In this document: positions 1 to 12,350 of the stretch, piece by piece
How the letters are laid out: every line of letters begins with the position of its first letter
How positions within the stretch are numbered: the first letter of the stretch is position 1
Source of the DNA: Gautieria morchelliformis
Lineage: Eukaryota > Basidiomycota > Agaricomycetes > Gomphales > Gomphaceae
Length of the DNA: 64,000 nucleotides
NCBI GenBank assembly: GCA_015179125.1
Contig: WHVA01000026.1
Coordinates: 372,001 to 436,000 of the forward strand
Reading direction: 5' to 3'
Position numbers and translations under genes: made by a program
The notes under the pieces: generated by a model
What the model was told of the DNA's origin: nothing
The model's database searches: none
Seen by the model: only the letters and a program-made list of their open reading frames with translations

Positions 1-1912
1 ACCTCTCCTGCGCATGTTGTGAGTCAGTCTCTTCAGCACGATACTAGGAAAAGCCCCCTTTATATCTAGGTATAGTACCCCTAGTACCCTTCCTCTCCTC
101 CAGGCGTCCTTCGCTTGTCCTACCACGTGGTGAATGGCATCCGTAGTCGTCCTGCCCGGTCTGCACCCGAAGTGGTTGTCGGCTAGCAGCCGGTGCTTCT
201 CTGCCATTTTCACTATGTCCTCTGCGACGCACGCTGATAGTACTTTTCCTATGGTGTCGAGCAAGGCTATCGGCCTGTAGGCGCCTGGGACCGTGTAATC
301 GGGTTTCCCCGGTTTGCGCAGGACCTTGGTGATAGAATCTCTCCATTCGGGTGGGTACACCTCGAGGTCGAACGTTGCTCGAAAAAGAGGGCCTATGTAG
401 GGTAGGATGACATTAATGCACTGTTTTATGAGTTCATTAGGGATACCATTATCTCCGGGCGCCTTGAACCGATTGAGCCTGTCTACTGCTCTTCGTATCT
501 GCCCGTCAGTTACTGGCTGGTATTCGAACGCTGGTGGCGGGTAGTCGAAATCCTCTGGGATTTGTTCCGTTCCTTCTATTGTCTTCGGGAAGAACGCGTC
601 GAAGAGCATGTTCGCTTTTTGTTCGTTTGATTCTGCCACCTGTTTTGTGCCGTTGTCCTTTTGTATTACCAGCGTCGGCGCTCTCGCCATCCCCCTGTCC
701 GATGCTCCCGCCGAGGCGTACCTGTGCGCTGTCCACACCATCTTGTGATTGATGCTTGCGAGGAACTCGGCCCAGTGCTCTTTTTTTGAGTCTTCTATTT
801 CTCCAGCATAGCTGTTCCTGGCGCATCTGTACTCTTCGTGTGGGGTGCGTCGGGTCGTTTCTCTTTGCGTAAGCCTTTCTTCCCAAGCGCCTCGTCTCGT
901 TCCTCTTCTGAGTCAGTTGGAGCGACCACCAGCGCTTTACGTACGGCGAGGGTTTGCTCATTGGCACTAGCTCTTCCGTGGTGTCCTGGATGGCTGTGAT
1001 GAGCGCCTCCAGGTGGGTATGGAACTGTCGTTGGTCCTTCGGGGTTGGGTTTTCTATGACTTGTTCCAACCTCGTTTCTAACGCCTTGTTGTAAACTTTC
1101 CAATCCACCTGCCTGTAGTTACATTGTGGTCTGTGCGTGGCGGTCTCGACTGTGAGGTCTATCTTCGTGTCTATGGGATAGTGGTCGGTTTTTGGTGGGC
1201 GCTCCTCCGGCACTGTCATGCAAGTGATCAGTCTCTCTGCTAGCGAAGGTGAGGCGAATATGTTATCTGTTCGAGTATGGTTTCCCGTTGCCATCGCTTT
1301 CAGGGTTGGCACTCCTTTTGGCAGTGTCATTTGCATCCCCTGCTCCGCTATGGCGTCCAGCAGTGTTTGCACCTCGTTGAGATTGGCTCTGGTGAATAGG
1401 TGCGAATTGCATAGCTTGTCCCATAGCGGGTGGTGCCTATTGAAATCCCCTAGCCATAGCATTTCTTCCGTCTCCCTTCCCTGTGTGGCTTCTTCTGCCG
1501 CTTTGTCCTGTATGTGTTTTCGCACGGCCCTTATACTGTCTGACTGTGCAACGTCTGCGTATATGTTGTAGATTGCTATTTTACCCACGCTTGTCTTGAT
1601 GTTTATTGCCGTGACGTCCGGAGATCCTACCTCCATCGCCCCCCATGCGCTCGTCGCGATCTTTTTGTTTATCAGTATCATCAACCTCGTCCTTGCCCCT
1701 CCATTCTGGAAGTACATCCTCGGATATACTGTGTACCAGCTATGCATGGCCCTGGAGTTTCCCAAAAAGTCAATATATGGTTCTTGGATCGCAAGGATAT
1801 CATAGTGATCAGCCGTGCACTTAGCTAGCATTTCCGCTGTGGCGGTGAGTGACTTGTTCACGTTTTGTTGTCTGATTCTCAAATTTTGGATCTGTTGTTC
1901 GGCTCTATTCAT
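1..1912 (-). pseudogene. LINE ORF2: endonuclease and start of reverse transcriptase
   Basis: ORF2 starts at the ATG at 1912 with the motif RIRQQNVNKSLTA, followed by AIQEPYIDF, WLGDFNRHHPLWD and TDHYPIDT, the conserved blocks of an exonuclease-endonuclease-phosphatase (APE-like) nuclease. The frame is open for 468 codons, but the reading switches near 900-870. From there the RT-like sequence lies in another frame (for example NRFKAPGDNGIPNELIKQ at about 475-420 and LDIKGAFPSIV at about 75-40). At least one frameshift therefore separates endonuclease from RT. The catalytic RT box and RNase H would lie beyond the window edge. Confidence 0.85.
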
Positions 1913-3675
1913 TGTGGGATCGGTGCATTGTTGTTGTCCTGCTGCTGTCCTGTTTGCGTCTGTTCGTGGTGCGTTCCAATCCCGTAGTCATCTAGCCTGC
2001 TCTGCCGTCCTTCCCCTTGCCCTCTCTCCTGCCATCCTTGGTCCATGTGCCCGATCCTTGGGTTCGTCCCTCGCCCTCTACCCCTTCCGTGCCCTTGGCT
2101 TTCCATTTGTCCTCTGTGTGTCTGGTAGTTTGGTTCCGTTTGTTGTTCTTCGCCTCCTCTGTCTATTATCTGTCTTCCCGTGCGGGCCTCCGCTTCGGCT
2201 GCACGCCATCTCCTCTCCTCCTGTTCCCTGACATGTTTTAGCAGGTCCCCTGCATCCACTGCTCTCTCCGCCTCCCCTTGTTGCTCCCAGGTCCAAGGAT
2301 TTTCGTCCGGGAAAAATCAGTACGTGTGCTCCGGATCGCTTTTCTCCACCGCTTCGCACGCCGCTCTGAAGACCGGGCATGTTCTGTCCCATGACGCGTG
2401 ACCTGTTGTGTCGCAGTTTACGCATCTGAACTTGCTTGGGTCGTTCTCCTCGCATTCTGTTCTGTGTTCTGCTCCGCACGTGCCGCATTTGTCTCGGCTC
2501 TCGCACTCTGCCGCCAGGTGCCGCGCGTTGTATTTCTGACATTTTAAACACCTTCGTGGTTCCCTTTTCATTCTCCTAGCCCATGTTCTTTTCCCCGCTA
2601 TTATTAACCCGTCCCTTATGCACTGGTTCGCCGACTCTGTGGTGGTCATCCTTGCGATGATGTGGGCGGTCTTCTGTCCTGCTGTCCTTCTGTGTGGGGG
2701 TTTTATCCAGTGGGTGGACATTAGGGTGCCGGTGGGTAGCTTCGAGTCTCGTTCTATCTTCCTCATCTCCGCCATCGCATCTGGCGAATGGCTCAAAGGT
2801 ACGTATTCGACTATCAGTGATAGTGCTCGATCCTTTATGGTGGCCGATCCACTGAACTTGCTCAGAAAGGTTCGTCTGTTGTCTTGGACCCATTTCGCTG
2901 CGTTCTCCGTTTCTAGATCGAAGACTATTCCTCCGTTAGCCAATTTCTTGGCTCCTATGAAAGCGACGTCGGTGCGTTCGTGGTCTTCTTCTAGGTTGTT
3001 GATCGCCTTGTTTGCTTTGGCCACTAGTTCCTGTTCTGTCAATCTGGTGAGCATGTCTTGCTCCCCTTGTGGGTCTGCGTCTATCAATATTTGTCTGGCT
3101 TTTGCTTTCGCCCTCGCCAAATTATTTAGGTGTGATAGCGGTACATTACCTCTGAGTGCGTCCGCGTACGTTGTGCCTCTCGTTCCGGTCTCTCCCTCTA
3201 GTTCGCTCTGCTGCCTCATGCTATTGCTATGCTCGATGACGTTTCCGGCCCCTTCCGTTGCCGCTTTTGCATTCTCTGCGGCTTCCTTTGCGTCGTCTGC
3301 TGCCCTTTCGAACCTGTATAGGGTCTGCTCTAGGTTCTTTTCAACATGCCTCATCACCGCTGCTCCCACCGTTCTCGCTGCATCTTCCATCATTAGAACT
3401 GCCACTGCCCTTACTCCTTCTTGTAGAGTCTTGCCGCTGACGTTGTGTGCTAGGGACAGTAGCGCGTAGCTGAGGTGTTCCGTTGACAATGGGTCTTCCT
3501 TTGCGTAGTACCCGTGTTTGTCTAGGTATTGTCTCGCTTGTTCTTTTGTGCACACTGACGTGTTGTGTTCTAGCAGTAGCTCAGCTCTGGTCTTGTTGGT
3601 GACCTGCTGTGTGGTGCTCGCTCTCGTTCGGCCTTGTGACGTGGCCGGCGCTTGGGGTTCGATGCTTTGGGGCAT
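1909..3675 (-). pseudogene. LINE ORF1 (gag-like, CCHC zinc knuckles), with one in-frame stop
   Basis: This encodes the nucleic-acid-binding ORF1 protein of the LINE. The first 452 codons are open from the ATG at 3675: an Ala/Glu-rich helical N-terminus, a central domain, then three zinc knuckles (CLKC..., CGTCGAEH..., CVNCDTTGHASWDRTC) near residues 385-440. A TGA at 2317-2319 follows DPEHTY; the second LINE copy has AAA (Lys) at this place. The same frame continues to a stop at 1909 with an Arg/Gln-rich tail (RGRGRG, GRQSRLDDYG) that also matches copy 2. The terminal stop overlaps the ORF2 start as ATGA. Confidence 0.85.
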
Positions 3676-4059
3676 CGTTTTTGTCGCTTCTTCTTTTCGA
3701 GGAAGCTGGATGATGTCGCTGGCTGTCGTCAGCGACGATCTGAGGGTGTTTGTGTGAGTGTGTAGCTCGGGAGAGGGTATTTTGGATTTTGGATGTGATG
3801 GTAAGCGTGAGAAAGCCTCTGGTCAGTCTAGTCCTTGTCAGGCACCTAGCAGGTGCCACCGCAATGAACTAAGTTAGGAGCAGCCTGACGTCATGTAAGC
3901 GGGAGTCATGTAATAGCCCGAGTTTTGATAACGTGCACTCGGGGCCCAAACCGATCTGTTTGGCCAAATCAACAAACCCCACTTATTAATTTCTTCTTCC
4001 TTGCGACATCAATCACCGGCGCTTCTTTCTCCGCACTGACCACTCATAAGGCCACAGTC

Positions 4060-4120
4060 CTGCCCGCGGCCCCACTAGACACGAACTATGGGAGTTAGTG
4101 TCTACTGGGGCCGCGGGCAG
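4060..4120. repeat. Near-perfect hairpin, 23-bp arms
   Basis: Left arm 4060-4082 and right arm 4098-4120 are inverted copies with one mismatch, around a 15-base loop. The arms are GC-rich (CTGCCCGCGGCCCC core). No gene overlaps it. It could be a small foldback element or a transposon end; I see no target duplication. Confidence 0.8.
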
Positions 4121-4939
4121 TCACCAGCGCCCATCTGGCCCTCACATCATTCACCGATCAGAACAGGCTAACATTGGTCGCCAATCCAAGATGAAGCTGA
4201 CGGACTTCGATCTAGCATTCTAGTCGACGATCCACCTGGGCTGCCGATACTATCTTGTCATTTTCGGCACGAATGACCCTTTCCCCCTTGAACAAGACAT
4301 GGATCGCTTTCTGTGGGAGGCGTGGCAGATCGCATGCACCGAATACGACGTCAAGCTCGGTCCAACCCCCGAGGTCTTCACCTTGGTTAGTCCTGTCGAA
4401 CACGTTCAACCCTGAGGTCCTCACTTTTCTGCCCAGATCAAACAGTGCGGGAGTCAGGTTCGCGGCGAGGTGAAGCGCAATGCCCGCCCATTGATTACGG
4501 TTCATTACAAGTTTGATGCGAGTGAGGATACCACTTATGAGGAAATCGCCACACTTGTTCGTGTTCTCACATTGAACAACAGTCTCATTTATGAGGTAAG
4601 ACACCATACCAGCGCACTTGCATTGTGCCGCTGAGATATCCCAGGATCATGAAGCCCAGACTGGCCTCTTCAAGAACATATGTGTCGCATGCATCATGTT
4701 CCAATCAAGGTCAAAGATTGAAAACTGTGTTGACCAGTGGAAGCATGGGTGGTTCCGCCAAGTTGACTTTACAGAGAAACTCTACCACAAGAAATATGAG
4801 TGCTATTTGGACAATTTATAGAAATGGGGTGCATGCCAAAGGCAGGTACATTTTGGCACAACTGCAGCAGTGGCTACATGGTAAAGCCTGGTATGTCCCC
4901 TTTCCTCTTAACACGCTGATGGAAGCTGAGAGGTCATAG

Positions 4940-5012
4940 GGCCTTTTCTGGGGCCAGTAGTGTTGAGAAAAAACCTGGCCTTTTCTGGGGCCAGCAGTGT
5001 TGAGAAAAACCT
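4940..5012 (+). repeat. Two tandem 36-37 bp units
   Basis: Units 4940-4976 and 4977-5012 both read GGCCTTTTCTGGGGCCAG then a T/C variant, AGTGTTGAGAAAAA and CCT. Each unit contains the small palindrome GGCC...GGCC. No coding context is visible. Confidence 0.8.
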
Positions 5013-6280
5013 ACCAACCACTTGCAAGTTCACTTGTGAGGACTTCAACACAGCTTGTATGTAGCACCCCATTTCCATTCAGTGTCACCCAGCAGCGAGC
5101 AAAACTAGAACAAAGAATCATTTCAAACAAATGGATAAGAAGTGACTTGGATACATTTATCAGGGTAATTAATGGTATCCCCCTGATGAGCTCAGCTTTG
5201 TGTCAAGATTGGTTTTTATCGTGTATTTAATATCGTGTATTAGTGAACACAGTGAATGCCCGAATAACTTGTGCGAAGAGATGTGCCCTTCAGTGAATAA
5301 GGTGAACCAATAAATGTTCAGAAGATAAGAGGGCTTCCCGAATGGAGCTCACCCTATCTACAGTCGTAGTGAAGTAGCCCGTGGCACTTGACGATGTAAC
5401 ATGCAAGGTGTCATGGAAAGGTTGTTTAAGTAGCAACAATCCTTTTGCCAGTGAAGGCACTCCTTCGGAGCCCTTCACCGACAGCACAGATAATAATACG
5501 GAGACTAAGGTAATGAAGGTAAAGTACGAAAACTCACCAGTGGTGCTTAAGTCCTCCTCTGGTTGAAGATAGGAATCTATGGGAGAGGGCTCAAGATGAT
5601 GACCACAGTGAGGTCAAGTTTTGCACAAGATAGACCTATGATAATTGAACTGGGGAATATACATGTGAATGTAAACTACTTATATCAAATCCTCATATGA
5701 TATCAGCAAATAGGAAAGAAGCTGTCTGGAGTCAGGGTTGGATAGGGGTGCACAGTCATGATACAAATAGATGAAACAAATATACAACAGAATGAAAGAG
5801 GAACATGAAACGACAGGGGGGAAAGGGAATGAAGGTTCTTATGTACAAAAACATGCCTTGGGGCCTGCATACATGCTACCCTGCATGGACTCTTCGTCTG
5901 CTGGGTTTATCCCACACGATCTACGGGTAGGATGCCCCGCAAATGCATTCTGGCCATACGAACACCTAAAGGGGTTGGGTTGGGAAGATGATGGGACCAG
6001 TGATGAACCATTACGCCGGGTAGAGGATGTCAATCGTGTTTGATGGCATACCTGCTGGCAAATGATGCAAGCAGCAAATGGCCGTTCAGCAAATGGGGTG
6101 AAGAGCGAATAGAGCGAATATCGAGGAGGAGTGGTCGAAGGGAAGGGCAAACTCAGGCAAACTGCCAGGAGGAGTGGTGAGGGGGAAGGTAGAGACAGCA
6201 AGGCAAGGAAAATAGATGGGTCATGACACTTTGGTTGGCTCAAAACCACTACACACCTGTCTCCCCTAGCAACCCTCTTT

Positions 6281-6524
6281 CACTGTAGGAAGAATGAGCA
6301 CTATATTTAAGTTCCGTTTGCACTATAGCTAAAATACAGTATGGGCTTGTACTGATATTTAGACCCCAAAAAATTATTTCACAGAGGACTAAAAAGCAGT
6401 ACTATACAAGTACTGAAGTTTAGGTACAGGACAAAATGCAAAGTCAAAAAGTACCAATGACAAATGAATTAGCCTTTTACCTAATCATGATCAATGTCCA
6501 GGTCCACGAACACCATCCCTGGCA
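6281..6524 (+). repeat. R1 transposon terminus, copy a
   Basis: This is one of three copies of a roughly 200-240 bp terminal region (others at 18000-18232 and 44795-45030, the last inverted). It begins with CACTGTAGGA and contains the shared motifs CACTATATTT, CAGTACTATACAAGTACTG and CAATGACAAAT. Homology with the 44-kb copy continues to about 6545, is interrupted by an AT-rich block, and resumes at about 7206-7280 (CTGCTTGTCCACCATG), so this copy has been split. The far end of this element is not found, so it is a fragment. Confidence 0.75.
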
Positions 6525-7290
6525 AAATCACTGCTTCTGTTGACTGCTGTCGACTATGAAGGATGTTTATAGGTATCATATATATGTATATATAGCTAAT
6601 CTATCTGTGTTTCATAAAATATATCACAATTGAGACAGTTGCCAGAACCTGTAAGGCATGCTTAATCCTAGGCCTAAAGTTCTTTCTTACAGTCTGCAGC
6701 GCCCCCAGGAAAAGGTGTGTAACCTATCATCTAAAACATTAATAGTTATGTATCTTTGTACTTTACATGCATATTATTTTAAAAATACCTTCTAATCAGA
6801 TCTATCAACCATATATAATAGTATAGTATAGTTATTGTCCATACTTTCTTTTACATTCTGTCATCATACGTCTAACAAGCTTCGTATATACTTCTAATAT
6901 GTACTCATATGGTCCATACTTGCCTCTAAATTCTATCATCAAAATTTGCTATATATGTCTAAGATATAGTCATCCAAATCCTATCTGAAATTGCTCTGTT
7001 GTTTCAATACACACCATGTATCAGCACATACAAACATATTTTTAAAATATCAGAACATTCAAAAAATTTTAGGATATCCACAATATACAAATTTACCAAA
7101 ATGATGGACTATGAATCTGGTTAGGGTTGATATTTCAAAGATATCTAATATATCCTAGAAGAATATACATTATTGTCAATCTGAACATCCTCCTATGCAG
7201 AGACAAGGCTGCTTGTCCACCATGGTCTCAATACATGTCACTGCTTTTTTTTCCATAAGTCTTTTGATTCTCCACTACTTTATACTTTAT
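6525..7290. other. AT-rich block interrupting R1 copy a
   Basis: Bases about 6546-7205 are very AT-rich with no open frame of interest. They separate two pieces (to 6545, and from 7206) that are contiguous in the 44-kb copy of the same repeat, so the block looks like an insertion. I see no clear inverted ends or target duplication. Confidence 0.5.
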
Positions 7291-8003
7291 CTCTGAGATG
7301 TTTAACCATATACAGAATATTCTAATAACATCTATTATTCTCCTTATAAATACTATTATATACTCCTATATGTTGTTCTTGATACGCTTGTAACATATAT
7401 TATATACTCATATATACTGTATCACATGACCTTTTTGATTATCCTCCTAAGCATAGCCTGCGGTCAATAAAATGATGAAGAAAAAAAAACACACCTACCC
7501 CATGAAGCATCCTTCCCCCTCTGTGATGGTGCAGTCACAAAATCCCACAGGTTCCCGCCCCACTGCACCCCCTGTGCTCCAGTGCATCCGTGATGCCCAG
7601 CTCCTCTCCCATGTCAGAGAATCCTGTCTCCTTGGACGTCTGTCCATCCCCACCCATCCCTGCACACTGCCACTCACCCCACACAGCAACACACCATGTC
7701 CTCAGCCACCTCCATAGACCAGCAGCCTGAAATACACTGGCACATGCATCCCTGTCTCATCAACTTCCTCATCAAAGTCCCACCTTCCACATCAGCTCTG
7801 AGACCCTCTACCTCATGCTCAACATCATTGATTGCCACATCTCCCTGGCTATGGAGCTTGTAATTGCAGAGGGGGGGGGGAGGTATTAATAATGAAGAAG
7901 TATGCATAGGAAAAAAAATTCACACTCTGTCATTTGGCAGAGGAGTGACAGGATGTAAGTTCCGCTCCAAACTCACACCCCCAAACCATGCAGCAAGAGC
8001 AAA

Positions 8004-8987
8004 CTAGAAGGTTTGTAGACTTCTACACACTATGGACATGTGTGATGTAAGTGATGAATGTGAATTGAAGGCTTTGCCTATGAAATCCAGCAGTATCTGC
8101 TCAATTTCCCTCCAATACAGCAGGAACGTGCCAGATGACCACTGGCCGATTACCATGACAATCCATGGGTCAATGCCCAGCATGAGCATGTGAGTAGTCC
8201 CTCTGAAACTCAAACCGTGACCCTGTAAGCTGCCAAGACCATTCTTCACCCAGATGTCATTGTAGTGGTTCAAGAACCAGTCCCATGTCATTGGTGCCCA
8301 GCCACTGTCTGCCATCTCAAATGCAAAGAGTTGCACATGAAGAGGTATGAGAGCATTACAAGCTAAGTGCTGTTCGAGGGCAATGATCAGGCTTGTAGAG
8401 TCATCTACCTCTATCAGGTTGATGTCATCACCCACATGGCGCTTGGTCGTCAAATAAGGAATGTGAAACATTGTGAATTTATGGCCCTGCTTGGCCATGC
8501 TATGTGATATGATAGAGGATCAGGAGATGTGATATACAGGGTCAAACACCTTGCAGGATGGGATAATGGGGTCAGCAAGATGGCAGCATACTCAGAAGGC
8601 TGTAATGGCAGTGGCATATATGGCTGCATCAAAGAGGTTGTCTCTCAGTGCAAGTAAGTGCTTCTGAGTCACAGGTTCTTGGTGAGGACACCTGGCCTCT
8701 ATGGGCATGATGTTTGCCACACCCCTCTTAGCTAGGGACAGGGCCTCACCGCCATGCCACAGAGCGCTTTGTATGATGTGATAGTGGTGCAGGCCTGCCA
8801 GCCAATTTGCGATGCAAGACTCACTCAATTTCCTTGTGCCATAATTGGCAACAAACAAGCACAGGAGCCGCTCTGATGTGAGAATACAATTGAGTTCAGG
8901 TAATGAAATGGAGTCACAGTACTGATGGAATGGAGAAGGCCTGCCCCCCAGTTCTTCCATGTCTTTTTGACAATGGTAGATGCTCAC
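8004..8987 (-). pseudogene. Tyrosine recombinase fragment (fossil)
   Basis: The minus strand reads LPELNCILTSERLLCLFVANYG..., an N-terminal helical SAM-like DNA-binding part. The catalytic part follows, with FHIPYLTTK, LFAFEMADSGWAPMT and GTTHMLMLGIDPWIVM...FLLYWREIEQIL. These blocks match the large Agaricomycete family of phage-integrase-like recombinases found in DIRS and Crypton elements. The gene is degenerate and not functional. Its AT-rich flanks are shared with the RT fragment near 16.6 kb, which is why I assign it to the DIRS-like relic rather than to a Crypton. Confidence 0.75.
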
Positions 8988-9300
8988 AACTTTTTATTAC
9001 CTTTAGCTTCACCCATTTTATTGTCAGATTATAGAAAAGAAGAGGATGAAAGTACATGCCAATCTGATTGTTGAGATATAAATAAATTTACTCTTGTCCC
9101 TCCCAGAGCGGCTGCTCCACCAACGAGAATGCCTCTTCTTATTTTTATGCCTCTTCTTATTTTTTCTACCCACTTTTAATATACACTATATCATTATAAC
9201 TATTCATATATATTACAAATATCTAGACAACTACTATTACTCCATATTGTAGTCTAATACTCTCTCATTATAACTAGTCATACTAATACTCCTACTACGG

Positions 9301-9398
9301 TGTACCTAAGCCGCCAGGCTGAAAAATGTGAATTTGAACTTTTGAAATTCCGCTATAGTACTTAGGCCAGTTTCTCTACACACACTAGTGTATAGTCT
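9301..9398 (+). repeat. Left terminal inverted repeat of the 6.5-kb element
   Basis: Starts TGTACCTAAG and ends near TAGTGTATAGTCT. It is the inverted partner of 15739-15836. It contains an internal near-palindrome, GTACCTAAG to GTACTTAGG. Confidence 0.85.
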
Positions 9399-11160
9399 AG
9401 AAGTCATCCTCATATGAAGAACTCTACAAGCTCTACATGCAACAGTTGGAGGATGCAAAGGGTAAGACACACAAAGGAAGGCTGCTGGAAAGAACATCGT
9501 CGCTCATGATTATAAAGGTTCTGAAGTTGGCAGCGATGCGGAGGATTTCAAAATGCCTTCTGGTATGTGAGTCCTTTAACGCGATGATGAGATATTTCAC
9601 TTGTTTCAGACAGTGAACCACAGCAGCAGATGAAGAAAAAATCCAACAAGTCACACAAATACTGTGAGCTACTAGTATTCTCCACCAAGTGGTTGATACT
9701 GACGCGTACTTACAACCAGAATTACAGAGTGTGAACCTAGTTGAGCACACTCCCACACCTGCTCCAACTTGGCGTCTCACCCTTCCTCACATCACTCCAC
9801 CAGCGTGCACCGCTCGCATGGGAGCCAATTGACTCCAGTCACATACTACGTGCCTGGCCAGGAGCCAATTATTGCACGTACGTCAGATGCAGACGGGTGG
9901 ATGGGTGGCTACATGATCATCCTCCGAAGGGGCAGCGGGTTGAGATTCTGGTGCATCTTGCTTGCACCGGTCAATTTTTCGTACATGGTGAATAACTTTT
10001 ATTATTCCAGCACCCAACGCACGCCCGCCCAGCATATGTCTCCCCTGCTTCCCCGTCTTCACGTTACACCACCAGTTCCTCATCGTGCTATGCTTCGTTT
10101 ACCAAGGAGAAGCCACTATTCAAGAGATTGTTTGGAGTCGAGTGGGGTGATAAGCACTCTAGGTGGGTCAGATTATCGTTCTTCAATTCTTGCTATTTTC
10201 CTTTCCAAATACTCCGTTTATTCTTCGTCACTGCATATTCTTAGCAGGAATCCACACAGTAACCAGGCCTGACTGTGCTGTGATGGAAGAAGACAGGCAA
10301 AACCGTATCTAGCATGCCATGGATCATTTCAGTATAGAAATTCCACTTGGCATTAATTCAGGGGAACATGACCAGGTAAAATAATCAAAAGGAAGCTCAT
10401 GTTCAAAGAAGGACGTGGGAGTGGGCCTGAAGTTGAAGCCTGCAGAGACCTTAGTCCTAGCCAGTCAAGATGTAGGCTGGAAATTAAGATGTCCATGAGT
10501 ACTAACTGACCTGTACTGTACTATGACAGTTGGCCACCAATCCCACCCACTGTTGAAGAAGCTTAATCTCGACCCTACTGAACACTACAGTGATACGCAC
10601 GCTGCATCATCGGGAGTTACAGAAGATGTGCCATCACCTGGGTCATGTTCTGACGAGTGTGTTAGTTGACAGACTATGGACTTTTGGTGTGAGTTAGGAC
10701 CTGTATGGGATCCTGCTTTGCCGGCCAAATAGAAGGACTTCCATGTATTTTCGATATAGTGACCCTAAAATATAGCATACAGGTATTGCTATCCTTGGGA
10801 ATGAACTATTTAAACTTCCTCTATTTTCCTACCATTTCTTCGCCATTTTTAACGAAGTCCCTGGCTCAAAACACTTCTATTCTGTTGCAGCAGAGTTATG
10901 AATCCACATGTATCCACAACTCTGCTTATTCAAACTCCGATGCGCGCGCACCCGAACTCGAGCCTGTGGACACTTATGCGCCCACAAACTCTGGCCAACC
11001 TACCGGTTCAGACTCAGCACTCTGGAAATAGCAATTTATTCCCAAGCCTCCACAACACAGTTTGTGCAATACAAACTCAGCCCAACCTATGCTACCATAG
11101 CAACAAGGCTATGCTAGGCTGTGCTGTGCCATGACTACACTCCTAAAATAGAATTAGGGT

Positions 11161-11697
11161 CATGACTCACTGCCAAGCTGGAGTATTATTGGTCCAAAGT
11201 CTTGTGACTTGGGAAATGACTCCTGCATGACTCAGAGCCTGGCTCGGCACATGACTCATGCTTGGACTCTGGCGTATCATTGGCTGAGAGGCCTCTTACC
11301 AATGAAAGGCTGTGTTGAGCTAATCCTCTTTAAGAATAAGGGTGTATCTTATTCTTAGACGTGACTCATGCCTGACTCACTACCCCATTTCTGCATGACT
11401 CACCTCCTAATCGTGGGCTGCGATTGGTCAACACGAGTTCTGACTCATTACCCTTTTTCACTCTGACTCACTACCCCATTTCGGCGTGACTCAGTGCATG
11501 ACTCACTCCCTAATCGTGAACCGCGATTGGCCAACACATGCTCTGACTCACTACCCTATTTCTCTCTGACTCACTACCCCATTTCTTCGTGACTCAGTGC
11601 ATGACTTACACCCTAATCGTGAACTGTGATTGGCCAACACATGCTCTGACTCACTACCCTTTTTCTCAATGACTCACTACCCTATCTCTTCGTGACT
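11161..11697. promoter_or_regulatory. Array of about 16 TGACTCA sites in a roughly 105-bp tandem repeat
   Basis: The heptamer TGACTCA, the classic AP-1/Gcn4 core, occurs about sixteen times. From about 11400 it sits in a tandem unit of roughly 105 bp that also carries CGATTGGCC (a CCAAT-type site) and CTACCCCATTTC. A TATA-like TATAAAAGGAGG follows at about 11732. The arrangement looks like a strong bZIP-responsive promoter of a retrotransposon. Binding is inferred from the consensus only. Confidence 0.6.
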
Positions 11698-12350
11698 CAT
11701 TCTAGTCTATTAATAGATAGTAGATACAATATAAAAGGAGGCCTTACTGCCCACCTTTCATCAGACAATACATCATCATCTACTATCCATGTACCTCGTG
11801 TGACTTGCCAAGCTTGCACAGCTTACTAAGCTGCTAACCCCAGCTAGGGTTATTACACTTACTTAGTGTATTAATTCTCAGTTAAGTAGTTGCGTTTCTA
11901 CTTAGCAACCCAGACTAACACTCCAGGTGAAATTCTGCAGAGTGAGTCTGACAATTGATTTCCTTGTCAATTAGCTCTCCAATACCCGAGACGAACTGAT
12001 CAGTGACTTTCCTGTTCAGTGACTTTCACAAGTCACTTCTTAAACCCTTGTCGCTCGTTTATTGCAGTGCATTGACATTAATCGGGTCAGTCCACTTACA
12101 AACTCCCCTGTGAAGCCATTCCTATCTTTTTGGAATACTTGGACCCCGATAGTCGTCCTCGAACCTACAGACTAATAGTTTATTATTCATTACACCAGTA
12201 GTGTTTAATATTCTTGCAGTTTCGTATACGACACGTTCTGATAGACCAAAGTGTTAGCTCTGCTCTGACACCAAAGTCTTGAAGGGTTCCAAAAACAGGA
12301 CCCCACCTCAGATTTCAACCCCTCAACATTCCGGATCTACACCATTGCCC
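11690..12350 (+). mobile_element. Possible LTR-retrotransposon promoter/leader relic
   Basis: Downstream of the TGACTCA array there is a TATA-like box (about 11732), a long non-coding leader, and then a stretch near 12265-12330 (CTCTGACACCAAAGTC and following) resembling the end of a Gypsy LTR with its primer-binding region. No matching second LTR and no gag-pol are present, so at most it is a fossil fragment. The family assignment (Ty3/Gypsy) is tentative. Confidence 0.3.

Larger units (their letters stand above)
1..3817 (-). mobile_element. Tad1-like LINE, copy 1 (3' part cut by window edge)
   Basis: A non-LTR retrotransposon read on the minus strand. It has a gag-like ORF1 with CCHC knuckles, then ORF2 with an APE-type endonuclease and the start of the reverse transcriptase, which runs off the window at base 1. 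The 5' limit is set near 3817, because the leader from there on resembles the leader of the second copy at about 31.35 kb. Both ORFs are damaged. The second copy lies about 28 kb away in opposite orientation and is clearly related but not identical, so the two are separate, older insertions rather than a recent duplication. The RNase H and 3' end are outside the window. Confidence 0.9.
3818..6280. other. Stretch without a recognisable gene
   Basis: Only short open frames are present. The longest is 131 codons on the minus strand at 4212-4607 (internal text TSGLNVFDRTNQGEDLGG); I do not recognise it and see no flanking exon. A 90-codon plus frame at 5771-6043 and a 136-codon minus frame at 5839-6249 overlap each other and have no family signal. 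The stretch holds the hairpin at 4060-4120 and the tandem pair at 4940-5012. It is probably decayed transposon DNA. Confidence 0.5.

Noticed and set aside
2618-3469. 283-codon plus-strand frame opposite LINE ORF1, and its equivalent on the minus strand at 31702-32526
   Set aside because: Mirror frames caused by the codon pattern of ORF1; both LINE copies show them and no domain is present.
9741-10272. Plus-strand frames of 84 and 167 codons
   Set aside because: They overlap each other in different frames without a family match; possibly decayed transposon coding DNA but not supportable as a gene.
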